Numbered from the stretch's first letter, positions 50,507 through 59,341 are shown. The stretch is 64,000 nucleotides of DNA from Streptomyces sp. NBC_00249 (GCF_026342355.1 NZ_JAPEMV010000009.1:310001-374000), one strand, 5' to 3'. Translations and numbers: made by a program. The notes: a model not told the origin generated them from the sequence alone.

Positions 50507-50878
50507 TCAGCGAGGCGTGAGGAGGCAGAACTCGTTGCCTTCCGGGTCGGCCATGACCGTCCAGGGGACGTCGCCCTGCCCCACGTCGGCGAGCGTCGCG
50601 CCGAGATCCTTCAAGCGCGCGACCAACTCCTCTTGATGGGCGGTCGAGGTGGTGGCCAGATCGAGGTGCACGCGGTTCTTGACCGTTTTGGGTTCCGGGC
50701 GGGCGATGATGTCGATGCAAACGGCCACGGGGTCGGGGTAGGCGAAGCCCACGGGTTCGAGGTTGGTCACGCCGGGTCCCTCGCTGTCGACACCCCAACC
50801 GAGTGCCTCCGCCCAGAACCGGCCGAGCGCGAGGTCGTCATGAGCCTTCATGTTGATCTGCACAAGCCGTGTTGCCAT
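50507..50878 (-). CDS. VOC-family (glyoxalase-like) protein
   Basis: This 123-residue protein has the VOC/glyoxalase fold: FWAEALGWGVDSEGPG, NRVHLDLATTS and WTVMADPEGNEFCLLTPR, which is the classic C-terminal metal/substrate segment. No specific reaction can be given; the family covers dioxygenases, isomerases and drug-binding proteins. ATG 50878 is exactly 7 nt after TAGGAT (50886-50891). Confidence 0.87.
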   Translation of the reverse strand: MATRLVQINMKAHDDLALGRFWAEALGWGVDSEGPGVTNLEPVGFAYPDPVAVCIDIIARPEPKTVKNRVHLDLATTSTAHQEELVARLKDLGATLADVGQGDVPWTVMADPEGNEFCLLTPR

Positions 50879-50943
50879 GCCGCAGATCCTAGAAGCCCGC
50901 TGGCCGCCGCCGTTCTCGCGGCGGCGGCCGGGGTGGGGAGGGG

Positions 50944-51843
50944 TCAGGCCTCCAGTGGGGGCAGGTGCAGGGACTTCAGGCGGGTCGGGTCGCTCAGGAC
51001 GTCGATCGCGACGATCTTGCCGGAGACCACGGTGAAGGCCATGACCGAGACCGCCTTCGCCTGCGGGACCACCACGACACCCGCGGCGCCGTTGATCAGG
51101 GCCGGGCGTACGAAGGCGACCAGCGGGCGGAACGTGGCCGCCTGGCTCGCCACCGTGCGGGCGCCGTGCAGCACCATCGTGAGGCGGCCGCCCACGCCGC
51201 CGTCGGAGCGGAGCACCACGTCCGGGTCGAGTACGGCCACCAGCGCCTCGAACTCCCCGTCACGGGCGGCGGCGAAGAAGGCGTCCACGGCCTCCCGTTG
51301 CCGCGCGAGGTCCGCGTCGGGCGCCGGGGCCTGCCCCTGCACCCGACGCCGGGCGCGGCTCGCCAGCTGCCTGGTCGCGGCCGGGGTCTTCTCCACCAGC
51401 GGGGCGATCTCGTCGAACGGCACGGCGAACATGTCGTGCAGGACGAACGCCAGCCGCTCCGCCGGGGACAGCGACTCCATCACCACCATCAGCGCCAGCC
51501 CCACCGAGTCGGAGAGCAGCACCTCCTGCTCGGGGTCGATCCCCCGCGCCGGACTGATCAGCGGATCCGGCATGCGGGTCTCCAGCCGCTCCACCGGGTC
51601 CTCGCGGCGCTGTTCGCGCGAGCGCAGCATGTTCAGGCACACCCGGGCCACGACGGTGGTCAGCCACCCGCCCAGGTTCTCTATCCCGCCCGCGTCGGTG
51701 CGGCTGAGCCGCAACCAGGTCTCCTGGACGGCGTCTTCGGCCTCGGCGAGCGATCCGAGCATCCGGTAGGAGACCGCCCTCAGCCGGTCCCGGTGCTCCT
51801 CGAACTCCCCGGGCTCCCCGGGCTCCCCGAACTCCCCGCTCAC
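50944..51843 (-). CDS. SigJ-type ECF sigma factor with SnoaL-like domain
   Basis: This 299-residue protein has sigma region 2 (RLRAVSYRMLGSLAEAEDAV, QETWLRL), region 4 (LSPAERLAFVLHDMFAVPFDEIA, TPAATRQLASRARRRV) and a C-terminal SnoaL-type domain (about 180-295), the arrangement of ECF41/SigJ factors. In this group the C-domain regulates activity. The N-terminus contains short GEPGEPGEF repeats. GTG 51843 overlaps the preceding methyltransferase stop by four bases (GTGA). Confidence 0.9.
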   Translation of the reverse strand: MSGEFGEPGEPGEFEEHRDRLRAVSYRMLGSLAEAEDAVQETWLRLSRTDAGGIENLGGWLTTVVARVCLNMLRSREQRREDPVERLETRMPDPLISPARGIDPEQEVLLSDSVGLALMVVMESLSPAERLAFVLHDMFAVPFDEIAPLVEKTPAATRQLASRARRRVQGQAPAPDADLARQREAVDAFFAAARDGEFEALVAVLDPDVVLRSDGGVGGRLTMVLHGARTVASQAATFRPLVAFVRPALINGAAGVVVVPQAKAVSVMAFTVVSGKIVAIDVLSDPTRLKSLHLPPLEA

Positions 51844-52640
51844 GCGTCGGATTCCTTCCCCGCCGGCAGGGGAGCGCGCCCGACGACCACCGTCGCGTAC
51901 AGCTCCTCGGAGCTGACCGCCCGCACCTCCAGCCCGCCCGCCGCCAGGGCGGACGCGGTCACCGGGGACTGCCGGGCGCTGGTCTCGATCAGCAGGTGTC
52001 CGCCGGGCGCCAGCCAGGCCGCCGCCCCGTCCGCGATGCGGCGGTGGACGTCGAGGCCGTCCGCGCCCCCGTCCAGGGAGACCAGCGGCTCGTGGTCGCG
52101 GGCCTCGGACGGCATGAACCCGATCTCCTCGGTCGGCACGTACGGGGCGTTGACCACCAGCACGTCCACCCGCCCCCGCAGTTCCGCCGGGAGCGCCGCG
52201 TACAGGTCGCCCTCCCACACCGTGCCGCCGTACGGGGCGACGTTGCGGCGGGCGTACGCCAGCGCGCCCGGGTCGATGTCGGCGGCGTGCAGTTCCACCC
52301 CGCCCGGGACCTGGGCGGCGACGGCCGCGCCGAGCGCGCCGACCCCGCAGCACAGGTCCAGGACCACCGCGCCGGGCCGGGCCAGCGCCACCGCCTCCTC
52401 GACGAGGAACTCGGTGCGCCGGCGCGGTACGAAGGCTCCCGCGCCCACCTCCATGCGCAGCCCGCAGAACCCCGCCCAGCCGACGACGTGCTCCAGCGGC
52501 TCGCCGTCCACGCGGCGGGCGACCAGCCCCGCCAGGTGTCCGTCGTCGGTGGCGGCCTCGACCAGCAGGTCGGCCTCTTCCTCCGCGAAGACGCAGCCGG
52601 CCGCGCGAAGCCGTTCGACGATCGTTGTCACGTAGCTCAT
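51840..52640 (-). CDS. HemK/PrmC-like protein N5-glutamine methyltransferase
   Basis: This 266-residue SAM-dependent enzyme is related to PrmC/HemK, which methylates the GGQ glutamine of release factors. SAM-binding motif VLDLCCGVGALGAAVAAQ and the substrate segment FVPRRRTEFLVEEA fit. The catalytic NPPY is replaced by NAPYVPTEE, as in a paralogous actinobacterial group, so it may act on another protein. It is translationally coupled to the SigJ-type gene. ATG 52640 follows AGAGGAA. Confidence 0.85.
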   Translation of the reverse strand: MSYVTTIVERLRAAGCVFAEEEADLLVEAATDDGHLAGLVARRVDGEPLEHVVGWAGFCGLRMEVGAGAFVPRRRTEFLVEEAVALARPGAVVLDLCCGVGALGAAVAAQVPGGVELHAADIDPGALAYARRNVAPYGGTVWEGDLYAALPAELRGRVDVLVVNAPYVPTEEIGFMPSEARDHEPLVSLDGGADGLDVHRRIADGAAAWLAPGGHLLIETSARQSPVTASALAAGGLEVRAVSSEELYATVVVGRAPLPAGKESDA

Positions 52641-52758
52641 TTCCTCTTGTTCCTGACCACAGCGGCGTCGTGGACACCGCTCGCGACGATACGGCGGGCA
52701 CACGGCACAAACGTCACGGCAGGGGGCCGTTGCGTCAGGTCGCCGTGCGTGCCCCGCC

Positions 52759-54006
52759 TCAGAAGGTGTCCGGGCACCAGGGGCTCCTGGCCGTGCGGAA
52801 CACGGCGTCCGCGAGCGCGACCGCCCCGGGCTCCAGCTCCGTCACCCGGCCGAGCGCGGCCAGCCGGACCGCCGACGCCTCGCCGAGGTACAGGGAGCCG
52901 AGCGCGGACACGTCGAGCCGCAGGCCGGCCGGGCCGTCCGTACGGGTGCAGGTGCCGCTGCCCGCGTCCAGCCGGTAGCGGCCGCCCGCCGGGCCCCCCG
53001 GGTCCTCGACCTCCAGCACCAGCGTCCCGGGCACGGCGTACGTCCGCGCGCCCAGCGCCCGTACGACGTCCAGCACCCGCACCCACAGGAAGTCGGCGGC
53101 GGTGATCAGCCGGGCCGCCCGCGGGTCGGGCAGCAGGTGCGGCAGCAGGTCGTCGGCGGGGCGGCGGCCGGTGCGGACCTTCAGCACCCAGTCGATGGAG
53201 CACAGGAAGTGCCACAGGGCCCGCTCCGCGCCCGGGGTGACCGCGATCAGGTCCTTGACCTGCACGGTGTTCAGCGGGACCTTCGCGTCCGTCCAGTGGT
53301 CGTCGGCGACGTAGACGGCCAGCCCCTCCACCTCGCCCGCCGCGTCGCGGTACACGGCGTGCATCGGCAGCCGGTACGGGCGGTGCGACATCTCCTCCAG
53401 CCCGGTCGCCAGGTTCCACCAGCGCGCGTTCCGGTCGACCACACCGTGCGCCGACGCCCGCAGCCGCTCGTGCAGGGCGGGTCCTACGCGGCGCAGCTCC
53501 TCGGCGTCGACCAGGTCGATCCGGCCCTCGCCCGGGGCGGGGACCGGGCGGTGCCGGTCCAGGCCGGTGCGCGGGACGTCGATCTCCCACTCGTGGTGCG
53601 AGGCGGCGGGCCCGTAGCCGTAGCGTCCGTAGATCGGGTACTCGGCGGCGATGAGCGTGGACAGGACGTCGCCGCGCGCGCGGGCGGCGACGAGCTCGGC
53701 GGCCATCATCCGGGTCAGCAGGCCCTGGCGGCGGTGGGTGGGCAGCACGGCGACGTTGGAGACCGCGCTGCACGGGACGGTGGCCCCGCCGGGCACGGTC
53801 AGCTCCTGGGTGAAGGAGCGGAAGGTCGCCACGCACCGGCCGGTCCCGGTGTCGAAGCCGCCCTGCATGCGGGCGAGGTCGCTGTACTCGGCCCGCTGGG
53901 CCACATCGGACGCGGTGGGCGTGCCGGGGGTGAGGAAGCCCGTGTTGAAGGTGCTCAACCAGGAGGGGAGGTCGGATTCGGCGATCGGCCGGACGTCAGC
54001 ACTCAT
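52759..54006 (-). CDS. Eis-family multi-domain N-acetyltransferase
   Basis: This 415-residue protein has tandem GNAT-like regions and a C-terminal SCP2-like domain, the Eis layout. The acetyl-CoA site reads VAVLPTHRRQGLLTRMM, and the C-terminus ends WCPDTF, a carboxylate position conserved in Eis. Mycobacterial Eis acetylates aminoglycosides and lysines; the role here is unknown. TAGCGT lies 8 nt upstream of ATG 54006. Confidence 0.9.
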   Translation of the reverse strand: MSADVRPIAESDLPSWLSTFNTGFLTPGTPTASDVAQRAEYSDLARMQGGFDTGTGRCVATFRSFTQELTVPGGATVPCSAVSNVAVLPTHRRQGLLTRMMAAELVAARARGDVLSTLIAAEYPIYGRYGYGPAASHHEWEIDVPRTGLDRHRPVPAPGEGRIDLVDAEELRRVGPALHERLRASAHGVVDRNARWWNLATGLEEMSHRPYRLPMHAVYRDAAGEVEGLAVYVADDHWTDAKVPLNTVQVKDLIAVTPGAERALWHFLCSIDWVLKVRTGRRPADDLLPHLLPDPRAARLITAADFLWVRVLDVVRALGARTYAVPGTLVLEVEDPGGPAGGRYRLDAGSGTCTRTDGPAGLRLDVSALGSLYLGEASAVRLAALGRVTELEPGAVALADAVFRTARSPWCPDTF

Positions 54007-54087
54007 GACGGGCCACGCTAATCGCCCGCCCTCACGGGGGCTCCCGATTTTCCGGCGGCCCGGCCGCACCCCCGCCGGGGGCGCCGG

Positions 54088-54720
54088 CTACGCCAGCAGG
54101 TCGTCCACCTGCGCCTCGCCCTCCCGGTAGCGGCGGGTGATCTCCGCGCTGGAGTCGTCGGCCATCCGCTGGAGCTGCTGGCGGCGGCGCGAGACCTGCT
54201 GCTCGTAGCGGACGAGGCGGCCCAGCCCGTCGTGCAGTTCGGCGTCCGTGCGGGCGTCGAGGTCCGACAGCTCCACGTCGGACAGCATCTCCGCCGCGAG
54301 CAGCCGGAACTCCTCGTTGTGCGGGGTGCCGAGGGTGACGTGCCGGGCGGAGGCGCTGCGGCTGGAGGGGGCGTCGGCCAGGATCTCCGAGAGCCGGTCC
54401 ACCACCGGCGCCTCGGGGTCCGTACGGCGGGCCAGTTCGGCGCGCAGGATGTCGATGCGGCCCTGCAGGAGTCTGCGTACGTAGCTCAGGTCGGCCTCGT
54501 CGCGCTGCGCGTCGCGGCGCAGCGCGCGCAGTTCGGGCAGGCCGAGCGCGGTGGCGGCGATGGCGGTGCCGGCCGGGCCGGACGACTCGCCGGTGCGCTG
54601 CGCGGGGGGCCGCGCCGAGGTGCCCGCGGCGGGCGGAGAAACAGGAGCACCAACAGGAGCAGAAGCGGGAGAAGAAGCAGGTGCTGCGGGTGCGGTTGCG
54701 GAGGTACCAGAAGTGTTCAT
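54088..54720 (-). CDS. rsiG: RsiG-type cyclic-di-GMP-dependent anti-sigma factor
   Basis: This 210-residue protein has a ~55-residue Pro/Ala/Ser-rich N-terminus and a helical remainder. Two copies of E-x3-S-x2-R-x3-Q-x3-D are exact: EADLSYVRRLLQGRID (about 85-100) and EQQVSRRRQQLQRMADD near the C-terminus. This twin motif is the cyclic-di-GMP-binding signature of RsiG, which in S. venezuelae holds the sporulation sigma factor WhiG inactive when bound to cyclic-di-GMP. The start ATG 54720 is chosen; the open frame beyond it is antisense to dtd. Confidence 0.9.
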   Translation of the reverse strand: MNTSGTSATAPAAPASSPASAPVGAPVSPPAAGTSARPPAQRTGESSGPAGTAIAATALGLPELRALRRDAQRDEADLSYVRRLLQGRIDILRAELARRTDPEAPVVDRLSEILADAPSSRSASARHVTLGTPHNEEFRLLAAEMLSDVELSDLDARTDAELHDGLGRLVRYEQQVSRRRQQLQRMADDSSAEITRRYREGEAQVDDLLA

Positions 54721-54852
54721 GCGTTCGTGTCCGTCCCCTCGACCGGTGCTGGGGGCACCGCCTGCGTGCATGGTGCCACTCTCCGTGGTGCAGGTGCAGT
54801 CCCACTCCACCCGATCGGCCCCGGACGGGTGCACGCCTGGTACACAGGTGGT

Positions 54853-55278
54853 ATGCGAGCAGTGGTGCAGAGGGTGGACGGCGCGAGCGTCGTGGTGGCC
54901 GGCGAGACGGTGGGCGAGATCGTCGGCGAGGGGTTGTGCGTACTGGTGGGGGTGACCCACGACGACACCCCGGAGAAGGCGGCGCTGCTGGCGCGCAAGC
55001 TGTGGTCGGTGCGGATCCTGGAGGCGGAGAAGTCGTGCAGTGACATCGGCGCCCCGCTGCTGGTGATCTCGCAGTTCACGCTCTACGGGGACGCCCGCAA
55101 GGGCCGCCGCCCCACCTGGAACGCGGCCGCGCCCGGCCCGGTCGCCGAGCCGCTCGTCGACGAGGTCGTGGCGCAGCTGCGGGCGCTGGGCGCGACGGTG
55201 GAGACGGGCCGCTTCGGCGCGGACATGCGGGTCTCGCTGACCAACCACGGCCCGTTCACCATCGTCATCGACATCTAG
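54853..55278 (+). CDS. dtd: D-aminoacyl-tRNA deacylase
   Basis: This 141-residue enzyme removes D-amino acids from tRNA. The family motifs SQFTLYGDARKGRRP (catalytic Thr region) and TNHGPFTIVIDI (Gly-Pro motif) are intact, and the start MRAVVQRVDGASV is conserved. It is divergent from rsiG. Confidence 0.95.
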   Translation: MRAVVQRVDGASVVVAGETVGEIVGEGLCVLVGVTHDDTPEKAALLARKLWSVRILEAEKSCSDIGAPLLVISQFTLYGDARKGRRPTWNAAAPGPVAEPLVDEVVAQLRALGATVETGRFGADMRVSLTNHGPFTIVIDI

Positions 55279-55290
55279 TGCTGTGGCCGG

Positions 55291-56259
55291 TCAGGGTGCT
55301 ACGACGACCTCCTGCGCGGCGGCCGTCTTCCCGGCCAGCAGCGGGGCGTCGACGGGCACGTTGCGCTTGACGAGCGCGAGGGCGATCGGCCCGAGCTCGT
55401 GGTGGCGGACGGCGGTGGTGACGAAGCCCAGCTGGCGGCCCTCCTCCCCGTCCGCGGCGAGGCGTACGGGCGTGCCGTGCGCCGGGAGCAGTACCTCGGA
55501 GCCGTCCAGGTGCAGGAAGACGAGGCGGCGCGGCGGCTTCCCCAGGTTGTGGACGCGGGCGACGGTCTCCTGGCCGCGGTAGCAGCCCTTCTGGAGGTGC
55601 ACGGCGGTGCCGATCCAGCCCAGCTCGTGCGGGATGGTGCGGTGGTCGGTCTCGGCGCCGACGCGCGGCCGGTGGGCCTCGACGCGCAGGGCCTCGTAGG
55701 CGAGGAGGCCCGCGGCGGGGCCGTGGGAGGCGGCGAAGGCCTCCAGGCCGGCGCGCGGGAGGAACACGTCGCGGCCGTAGGGGGTCTCGCGGACGGCGAG
55801 TTCCTTCGCGACCTCGGCGATGGAGCCGGCGGGCAGGTGGACGACGGCGAACTCGTCGGTGCGGTCGGCGACTTCGACCCGGTAGAAGAACTTCATCGCC
55901 TCCAGGTAGGCGATCAGCTCCTGCTGGGTGCCGGGCTCGACGTGCGCCCACACCGTCTCGCCGTCGTCGACGAGGTAGAGGGCGTGCTCGATGTGCCCGT
56001 TCGCGGAGAGGATCAGCGCCTCGGTGGCCTGCCCGGGCGGGAGGTCGGTGACGTGCTGGGTGAGCAGCAGGTGCAGCCAGCTCAGCCGGTCGGATCCGGT
56101 GACGGTGACGACGCCGCGGTGCGAGAGGTCGACGAAACCTCGGCCGTCGGCGAGGGCGCGCTGTTCGCCGTAGAGCTCTCCGTAGTGGGCGGCGACGCCC
56201 TCGTCACGGCCTTCGGCCTGTACGGCGCCGGGGAGATGGAGCAAGGGGCTGCTGGTCAT
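55291..56259 (-). CDS. ygfZ: Folate-binding protein YgfZ/GcvT-like
   Basis: This 322-residue protein binds tetrahydrofolate and helps Fe-S cluster enzyme maturation in other bacteria. The signature KGCYRGQETVARVHNLGKPP is complete with its cysteine. A GcvT-like N-domain (VDLSHRGVVTVTGSDRLSWL) precedes it. ATG 56259 lies 7 nt after TAGGCT (56267-56272). It is convergent with dtd. Confidence 0.93.
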   Translation of the reverse strand: MTSSPLLHLPGAVQAEGRDEGVAAHYGELYGEQRALADGRGFVDLSHRGVVTVTGSDRLSWLHLLLTQHVTDLPPGQATEALILSANGHIEHALYLVDDGETVWAHVEPGTQQELIAYLEAMKFFYRVEVADRTDEFAVVHLPAGSIAEVAKELAVRETPYGRDVFLPRAGLEAFAASHGPAAGLLAYEALRVEAHRPRVGAETDHRTIPHELGWIGTAVHLQKGCYRGQETVARVHNLGKPPRRLVFLHLDGSEVLLPAHGTPVRLAADGEEGRQLGFVTTAVRHHELGPIALALVKRNVPVDAPLLAGKTAAAQEVVVAP

Positions 56260-56329
56260 GCCACCAAGCCTACGACCCCGCCCGCACGACGCCCGGCCCG
56301 CGCCTGGACGGCCACTGGGGCGGTGGGGG

Positions 56330-56767
56330 CTACGCCTCGCCGGCGCGGTGCTTCGCGGCGCACTTCGCGCACAGGCCGAAGATCGCGAAGTGCTTCATGT
56401 CGGTCTCGAAGCCGAAGGTGTCGCGCAGCTTCGTCGTGAACTCGGCGGCGATGTCCACGTCCGCCTCGATGACCTCGGTGCAGTCCCGGCAGACCAGGTG
56501 GATGTGGTGGTGCCGGTCGGCGAGGTGGTAGGTGGGGGCCCCGTGCCCGAGGTGGGCGTGGGAGACCAGTCCCAGCTCCTCCAGCAGCTCCAGGGTCCGG
56601 TAGACGGTGGAGATGTTGACGCCGGAGGCGGTCTTGCGCACCTCGACGAGGATCTCGTCGGGGCTGGCGTGCTCCAGCGCGTCGACGGCCTCCAGCACGA
56701 GCTGGCGCTGCGGTGTCAGCCGGTATCCGCGCTGCCGCAGGTCACTCTTCCAGTCGGTGCTCACCAC
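56330..56767 (-). CDS. nur: Fur-family metalloregulator, probably Nur
   Basis: This 145-residue regulator has a winged helix (RLTPQRQLVLEAVDALEHAS, NISTVYRTLELLEELGL) and a metal-binding dimer domain with HHHIHLVCRDC and a C-terminal CAKC pair. Streptomyces have several Fur paralogues (FurA, CatR, Zur, Nur). Position near ygfZ and sequence favour Nur, the nickel sensor controlling superoxide dismutases and nickel uptake, but this rests on memory of gene order. Start GTG 56767 or 56764. Confidence 0.8.
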   Translation of the reverse strand: MVSTDWKSDLRQRGYRLTPQRQLVLEAVDALEHASPDEILVEVRKTASGVNISTVYRTLELLEELGLVSHAHLGHGAPTYHLADRHHHIHLVCRDCTEVIEADVDIAAEFTTKLRDTFGFETDMKHFAIFGLCAKCAAKHRAGEA

Positions 56768-56785
56768 CCCGCCAGTGTAAGCGCG

Positions 56786-56821
56786 GGAAGGGGACCGCGG
56801 GCGAGCCCGCGGTCCCCTTCC
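56786..56821 (-). terminator. Strong hairpin after the haem-barrel gene
   Basis: GGAAGGGGACCGCGGGC and GCCCGCGGTCCCCTTCC are perfect 17-base arms. On the minus strand it lies 35 bases past the stop of the FABP-like gene and isolates nur. Confidence 0.88.
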
Positions 56822-56856
56822 TTAGTACGACTGTGCGACGGTGCGAACCGGCCGGC

Positions 56857-57429
56857 TCAGCGGAAGAAGGCGATGCCGTCTTCCGGGAGCTCGGGGAGGT
56901 TGCGCGCCATGTCGGCGATCTCCTCCGGGGTGACGACCTTCTTGAGCTGGGCCGACTTGTACGGGCGCAGTTCGACGTCGGGGGTGGCCTTCTCCCCGAC
57001 CCACATCAGGTCGCCGTTCACGTAGCCGTAGAGGCGCTTGCCGCCACTGTGCGGGCGAGCGGTGGCCGTACGCGCCACCGCGTCGGTGACCAGGTCGATC
57101 TGGGGCTTCTTGTCGGCGAGCTCGCCGTACCAGATCTCGACGACGCCCTGGTCACGGACCATGACGATCTCGACCTTGCGGTCCTTGTCGATGCGCCAGT
57201 AGCCCGCCTCGGACTCCAGCGGGCGCACCTGGTTGCCCTCGGCGTCGAGCACCCAGGTGTGCGAGTGGTACTCCAGGAAGTCCCGGCCGTCGTGGGTGAA
57301 GACGACTTCCTGGCCGAAGTTGCACTTCTCTTCACCGGGGTAGTCGAAGACGCCGGCGCCTTCCCAGGTGCCGAGGAGGAAGGCGAGGGGGACGAGGCCC
57401 GGGTTCAGGTCGGACGGGATCTGGATCAT
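56857..57429 (-). CDS. FABP/nitrobindin-like beta-barrel protein
   Basis: This 190-residue protein of the THAP4/nitrobindin-like (DUF1794) family has the signature LLGTWEGAGVFDYPG with GxWxGxG, and ends in a conserved region PYKSAQLKKVV. Nitrobindins bind ferric haem and scavenge peroxynitrite or NO. The distal C-terminal helix (LPELPEDGIAFFR) is unusual in length. ATG 57429. Confidence 0.87.
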   Translation of the reverse strand: MIQIPSDLNPGLVPLAFLLGTWEGAGVFDYPGEEKCNFGQEVVFTHDGRDFLEYHSHTWVLDAEGNQVRPLESEAGYWRIDKDRKVEIVMVRDQGVVEIWYGELADKKPQIDLVTDAVARTATARPHSGGKRLYGYVNGDLMWVGEKATPDVELRPYKSAQLKKVVTPEEIADMARNLPELPEDGIAFFR

Positions 57430-57487
57430 GGTTGGCAGCTCAGGCGATCTGTGGGAGGGGTTCCGGGGCGGGCGGCAGGGCGGAAGC

Positions 57488-57589
57488 TCAGCGCTGACCC
57501 TGGTAGAGCTTCTTGACGGCCAGGCCGGTGAAAGCCATGACGCCGACGCAGACCAGGATCAGCAGGGAGGTGAAGACTGCCTCAAGCAC
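57488..57589 (-). CDS. 33-residue single-pass membrane peptide
   Basis: GTG 57589 with a good ribosome site (AGGAG, 6 bases) opens a frame of 33 residues: one hydrophobic helix (FTSLLILVCVGVMAFTGLAV) and a basic end KKLYQGQR. Codon use is normal for the window. Spacing places it 58 bases before the haem-barrel gene in the same direction, so co-expression is likely. Function unknown. Confidence 0.65.
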   Translation of the reverse strand: MLEAVFTSLLILVCVGVMAFTGLAVKKLYQGQR

Positions 57590-57695
57590 GGGGTGCTCCT
57601 CGGAGGATTCGGTGCGGTGTACGGGCCGGTCCCCAAGCCTACTGGCCCGGGGACGGACGCACCGTGTGAGGTAGGCCGTACCGCCCACCGGGCGG

Positions 57696-58529
57696 TCAGC
57701 CGAGCAGCTGGTGCTGGAGGATCACGGCCTGGTGCAGGGGGACGGCGGGCGTCGCGCCCTTGCGGCTCTGCAGGATCACGGCCTGGACGTCACCCGACTG
57801 GATGCAGCCGGCCCGGATCTGCTCGTCGCCGAACGGGACGGACTCCTCCAGGACCTTCACGTCGTCGCCGGACGGGGCGTCCTGGGCGAGGTGGGCCTTG
57901 CCCCAGACGTCGTCCGACTCGATGCGGTTGACGCCGTTCAGGTTCATGTCGGCGCCGCAGCCGGTGAAGGTGTCGGCCAAGCCGGAGGCGTGGAAGCGCA
58001 GCAGGTAGATCCGGGTCCGGACCCCGTCGGGGGTGGTCCAGCCCCGGCCCACGATCTGGCGCAGTCCGTTGTCGGTGAACCCCTGCTTCATCTTCTCGCG
58101 CGCGGTGCCCTCGTACTCCTCCAGGAAGGTGTCCACGGTCACGACCGAGTCCTTCTCCAGCTTCAGCGCGGGGTCCGGGGCGGATCCGAGCGGGGCGGGC
58201 AGGAGCAGCTGGGTCAGGCCGGCGTAGTGGATGCCGTCGATGTTGTCCTCGGCGAAGGGCAGGGGTGCGCCCGGCGGCAGGGTGGGCAGGGCCAGGGCCG
58301 GATAGGTCCAGCGGCCGTCGGCCCTGGTCGACAGGCCGGGGACGTCGGTGCGCTCGGGCTGGAGCAGCCCGTACGCGGTCCCCGTGCCGGCGGCGGCGAA
58401 GACGAGGACGGCGGCCGTCCAGCGCAGGGCGGCGCGCAGCGCGCGGCGGTCCTTGGGGGGCGCGGGCGCGGCCGGCTCGGGGACGGCGGCCGCCTCCGGG
58501 GTGGCCTCGGCGGTGGTCTGCTCGGTCAC
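57696..58529 (-). CDS. Single-pass membrane protein, third of three coupled paralogues
   Basis: This 277-residue protein has a short acidic cytoplasmic N-terminus, a transmembrane helix (about 36-56, WTAAVLVFAAAGTGTAYGLL) and a ~220-residue external domain. Its pattern (LLLPAPLGS, LRQIVGRGW followed by TRIYLLRFHASGLADTF) recurs in weaker form in the two genes upstream. Two cysteines lie in FTGCGADMN and IRAGCIQSG. GTG 58529 overlaps the previous stop (GTGA). No known family was recognised. Confidence 0.78.
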   Translation of the reverse strand: MTEQTTAEATPEAAAVPEPAAPAPPKDRRALRAALRWTAAVLVFAAAGTGTAYGLLQPERTDVPGLSTRADGRWTYPALALPTLPPGAPLPFAEDNIDGIHYAGLTQLLLPAPLGSAPDPALKLEKDSVVTVDTFLEEYEGTAREKMKQGFTDNGLRQIVGRGWTTPDGVRTRIYLLRFHASGLADTFTGCGADMNLNGVNRIESDDVWGKAHLAQDAPSGDDVKVLEESVPFGDEQIRAGCIQSGDVQAVILQSRKGATPAVPLHQAVILQHQLLG

Positions 58530-59341
58530 ACGGACTCCCCGGGGGACTTCAGGCGGGTCAGCTGGTCCTTGAAGAACCCGGCGGCTTCGGATTTCGGAAA
58601 GTGCTTCTTGGGCCCGTAGGCACGGAAACTGACCATGACGTCGCCCTCGACGCTCACGCAGGAGAGGGAGTCGATCTCCCCGTCCCGCTGCGGCTCGCCC
58701 ACCGGGATCAGCGCGCACCTGGCGTCCGGGAAGCCGTTCACCTTGGGGGCGTCGCGGGCGTCGCCGAGCGCGGCCATGAGCTTCTTGGTCACGTCGGAGA
58801 AGGTCTGCACGGCGCGCGGGTCGGCCTGCATGACCTGGATCTCCAGGACCAGCGGGTCGTGGTCGCGATCGGCCCGCTGCCAGGTGCGTCCGGCCAGGCC
58901 CTTGAGCTTGAGGTCGGCCAGCATGTCGTCGCGCTTCTTGCGCTCCGAGCTGGACAGGCCCTCGCGGGCCCGTTTGAACCCTTCGACGGCCTGCTCGCCG
59001 CTGATGAAGAAGTCGTTGCCGTTGGCGTCCATGTCGGGGCCGGGTCCGAAGCCGGGGGCGGGACGCGGCAGGAGCTTGCCCGAGAGGTTGTTGAGGGGCA
59101 CGTTCGCGGGCTCGTCGGGATCCGGCGCCTGCTGCCCGGCGGGCGCCCAGTAGGCGGTGGGCGCGCTGCGGTCGGCGCCGTCGAGCGCGGCGTAGGCCGC
59201 GACGGCGCCCCCGGAGAGCAGGACGACGGCCACCGCGGCGGCGGCGAGGGCCAGCGGCTTCCCGCGGCGGCGCGCGGGGGCGGGGGCGTCGGTCGCGTCG
59301 GCCTCCGCCGTCACGTCGGCCGCGTCGGTCGCGTCGGTCAC
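58526..59341 (-). CDS. Single-pass membrane protein, second of three coupled paralogues
   Basis: This 271-residue protein has an Asp/Thr/Ala-rich N-terminus, a transmembrane helix (about 28-48, LALAAAAVAVVLLSGGAVAA) and an external domain with LLPRPAPGFGPG, LKGLAGRTWQRADRDH and VLEIQVMQADPRAVQTF, matching the pattern of its neighbours. Two cysteines (DARCALIPVG, SLSCVSVEG) could pair. GTG 59341 overlaps the upstream stop, and its own stop overlaps the next start. Confidence 0.78.
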   Translation of the reverse strand: MTDATDAADVTAEADATDAPAPARRRGKPLALAAAAVAVVLLSGGAVAAYAALDGADRSAPTAYWAPAGQQAPDPDEPANVPLNNLSGKLLPRPAPGFGPGPDMDANGNDFFISGEQAVEGFKRAREGLSSSERKKRDDMLADLKLKGLAGRTWQRADRDHDPLVLEIQVMQADPRAVQTFSDVTKKLMAALGDARDAPKVNGFPDARCALIPVGEPQRDGEIDSLSCVSVEGDVMVSFRAYGPKKHFPKSEAAGFFKDQLTRLKSPGESV

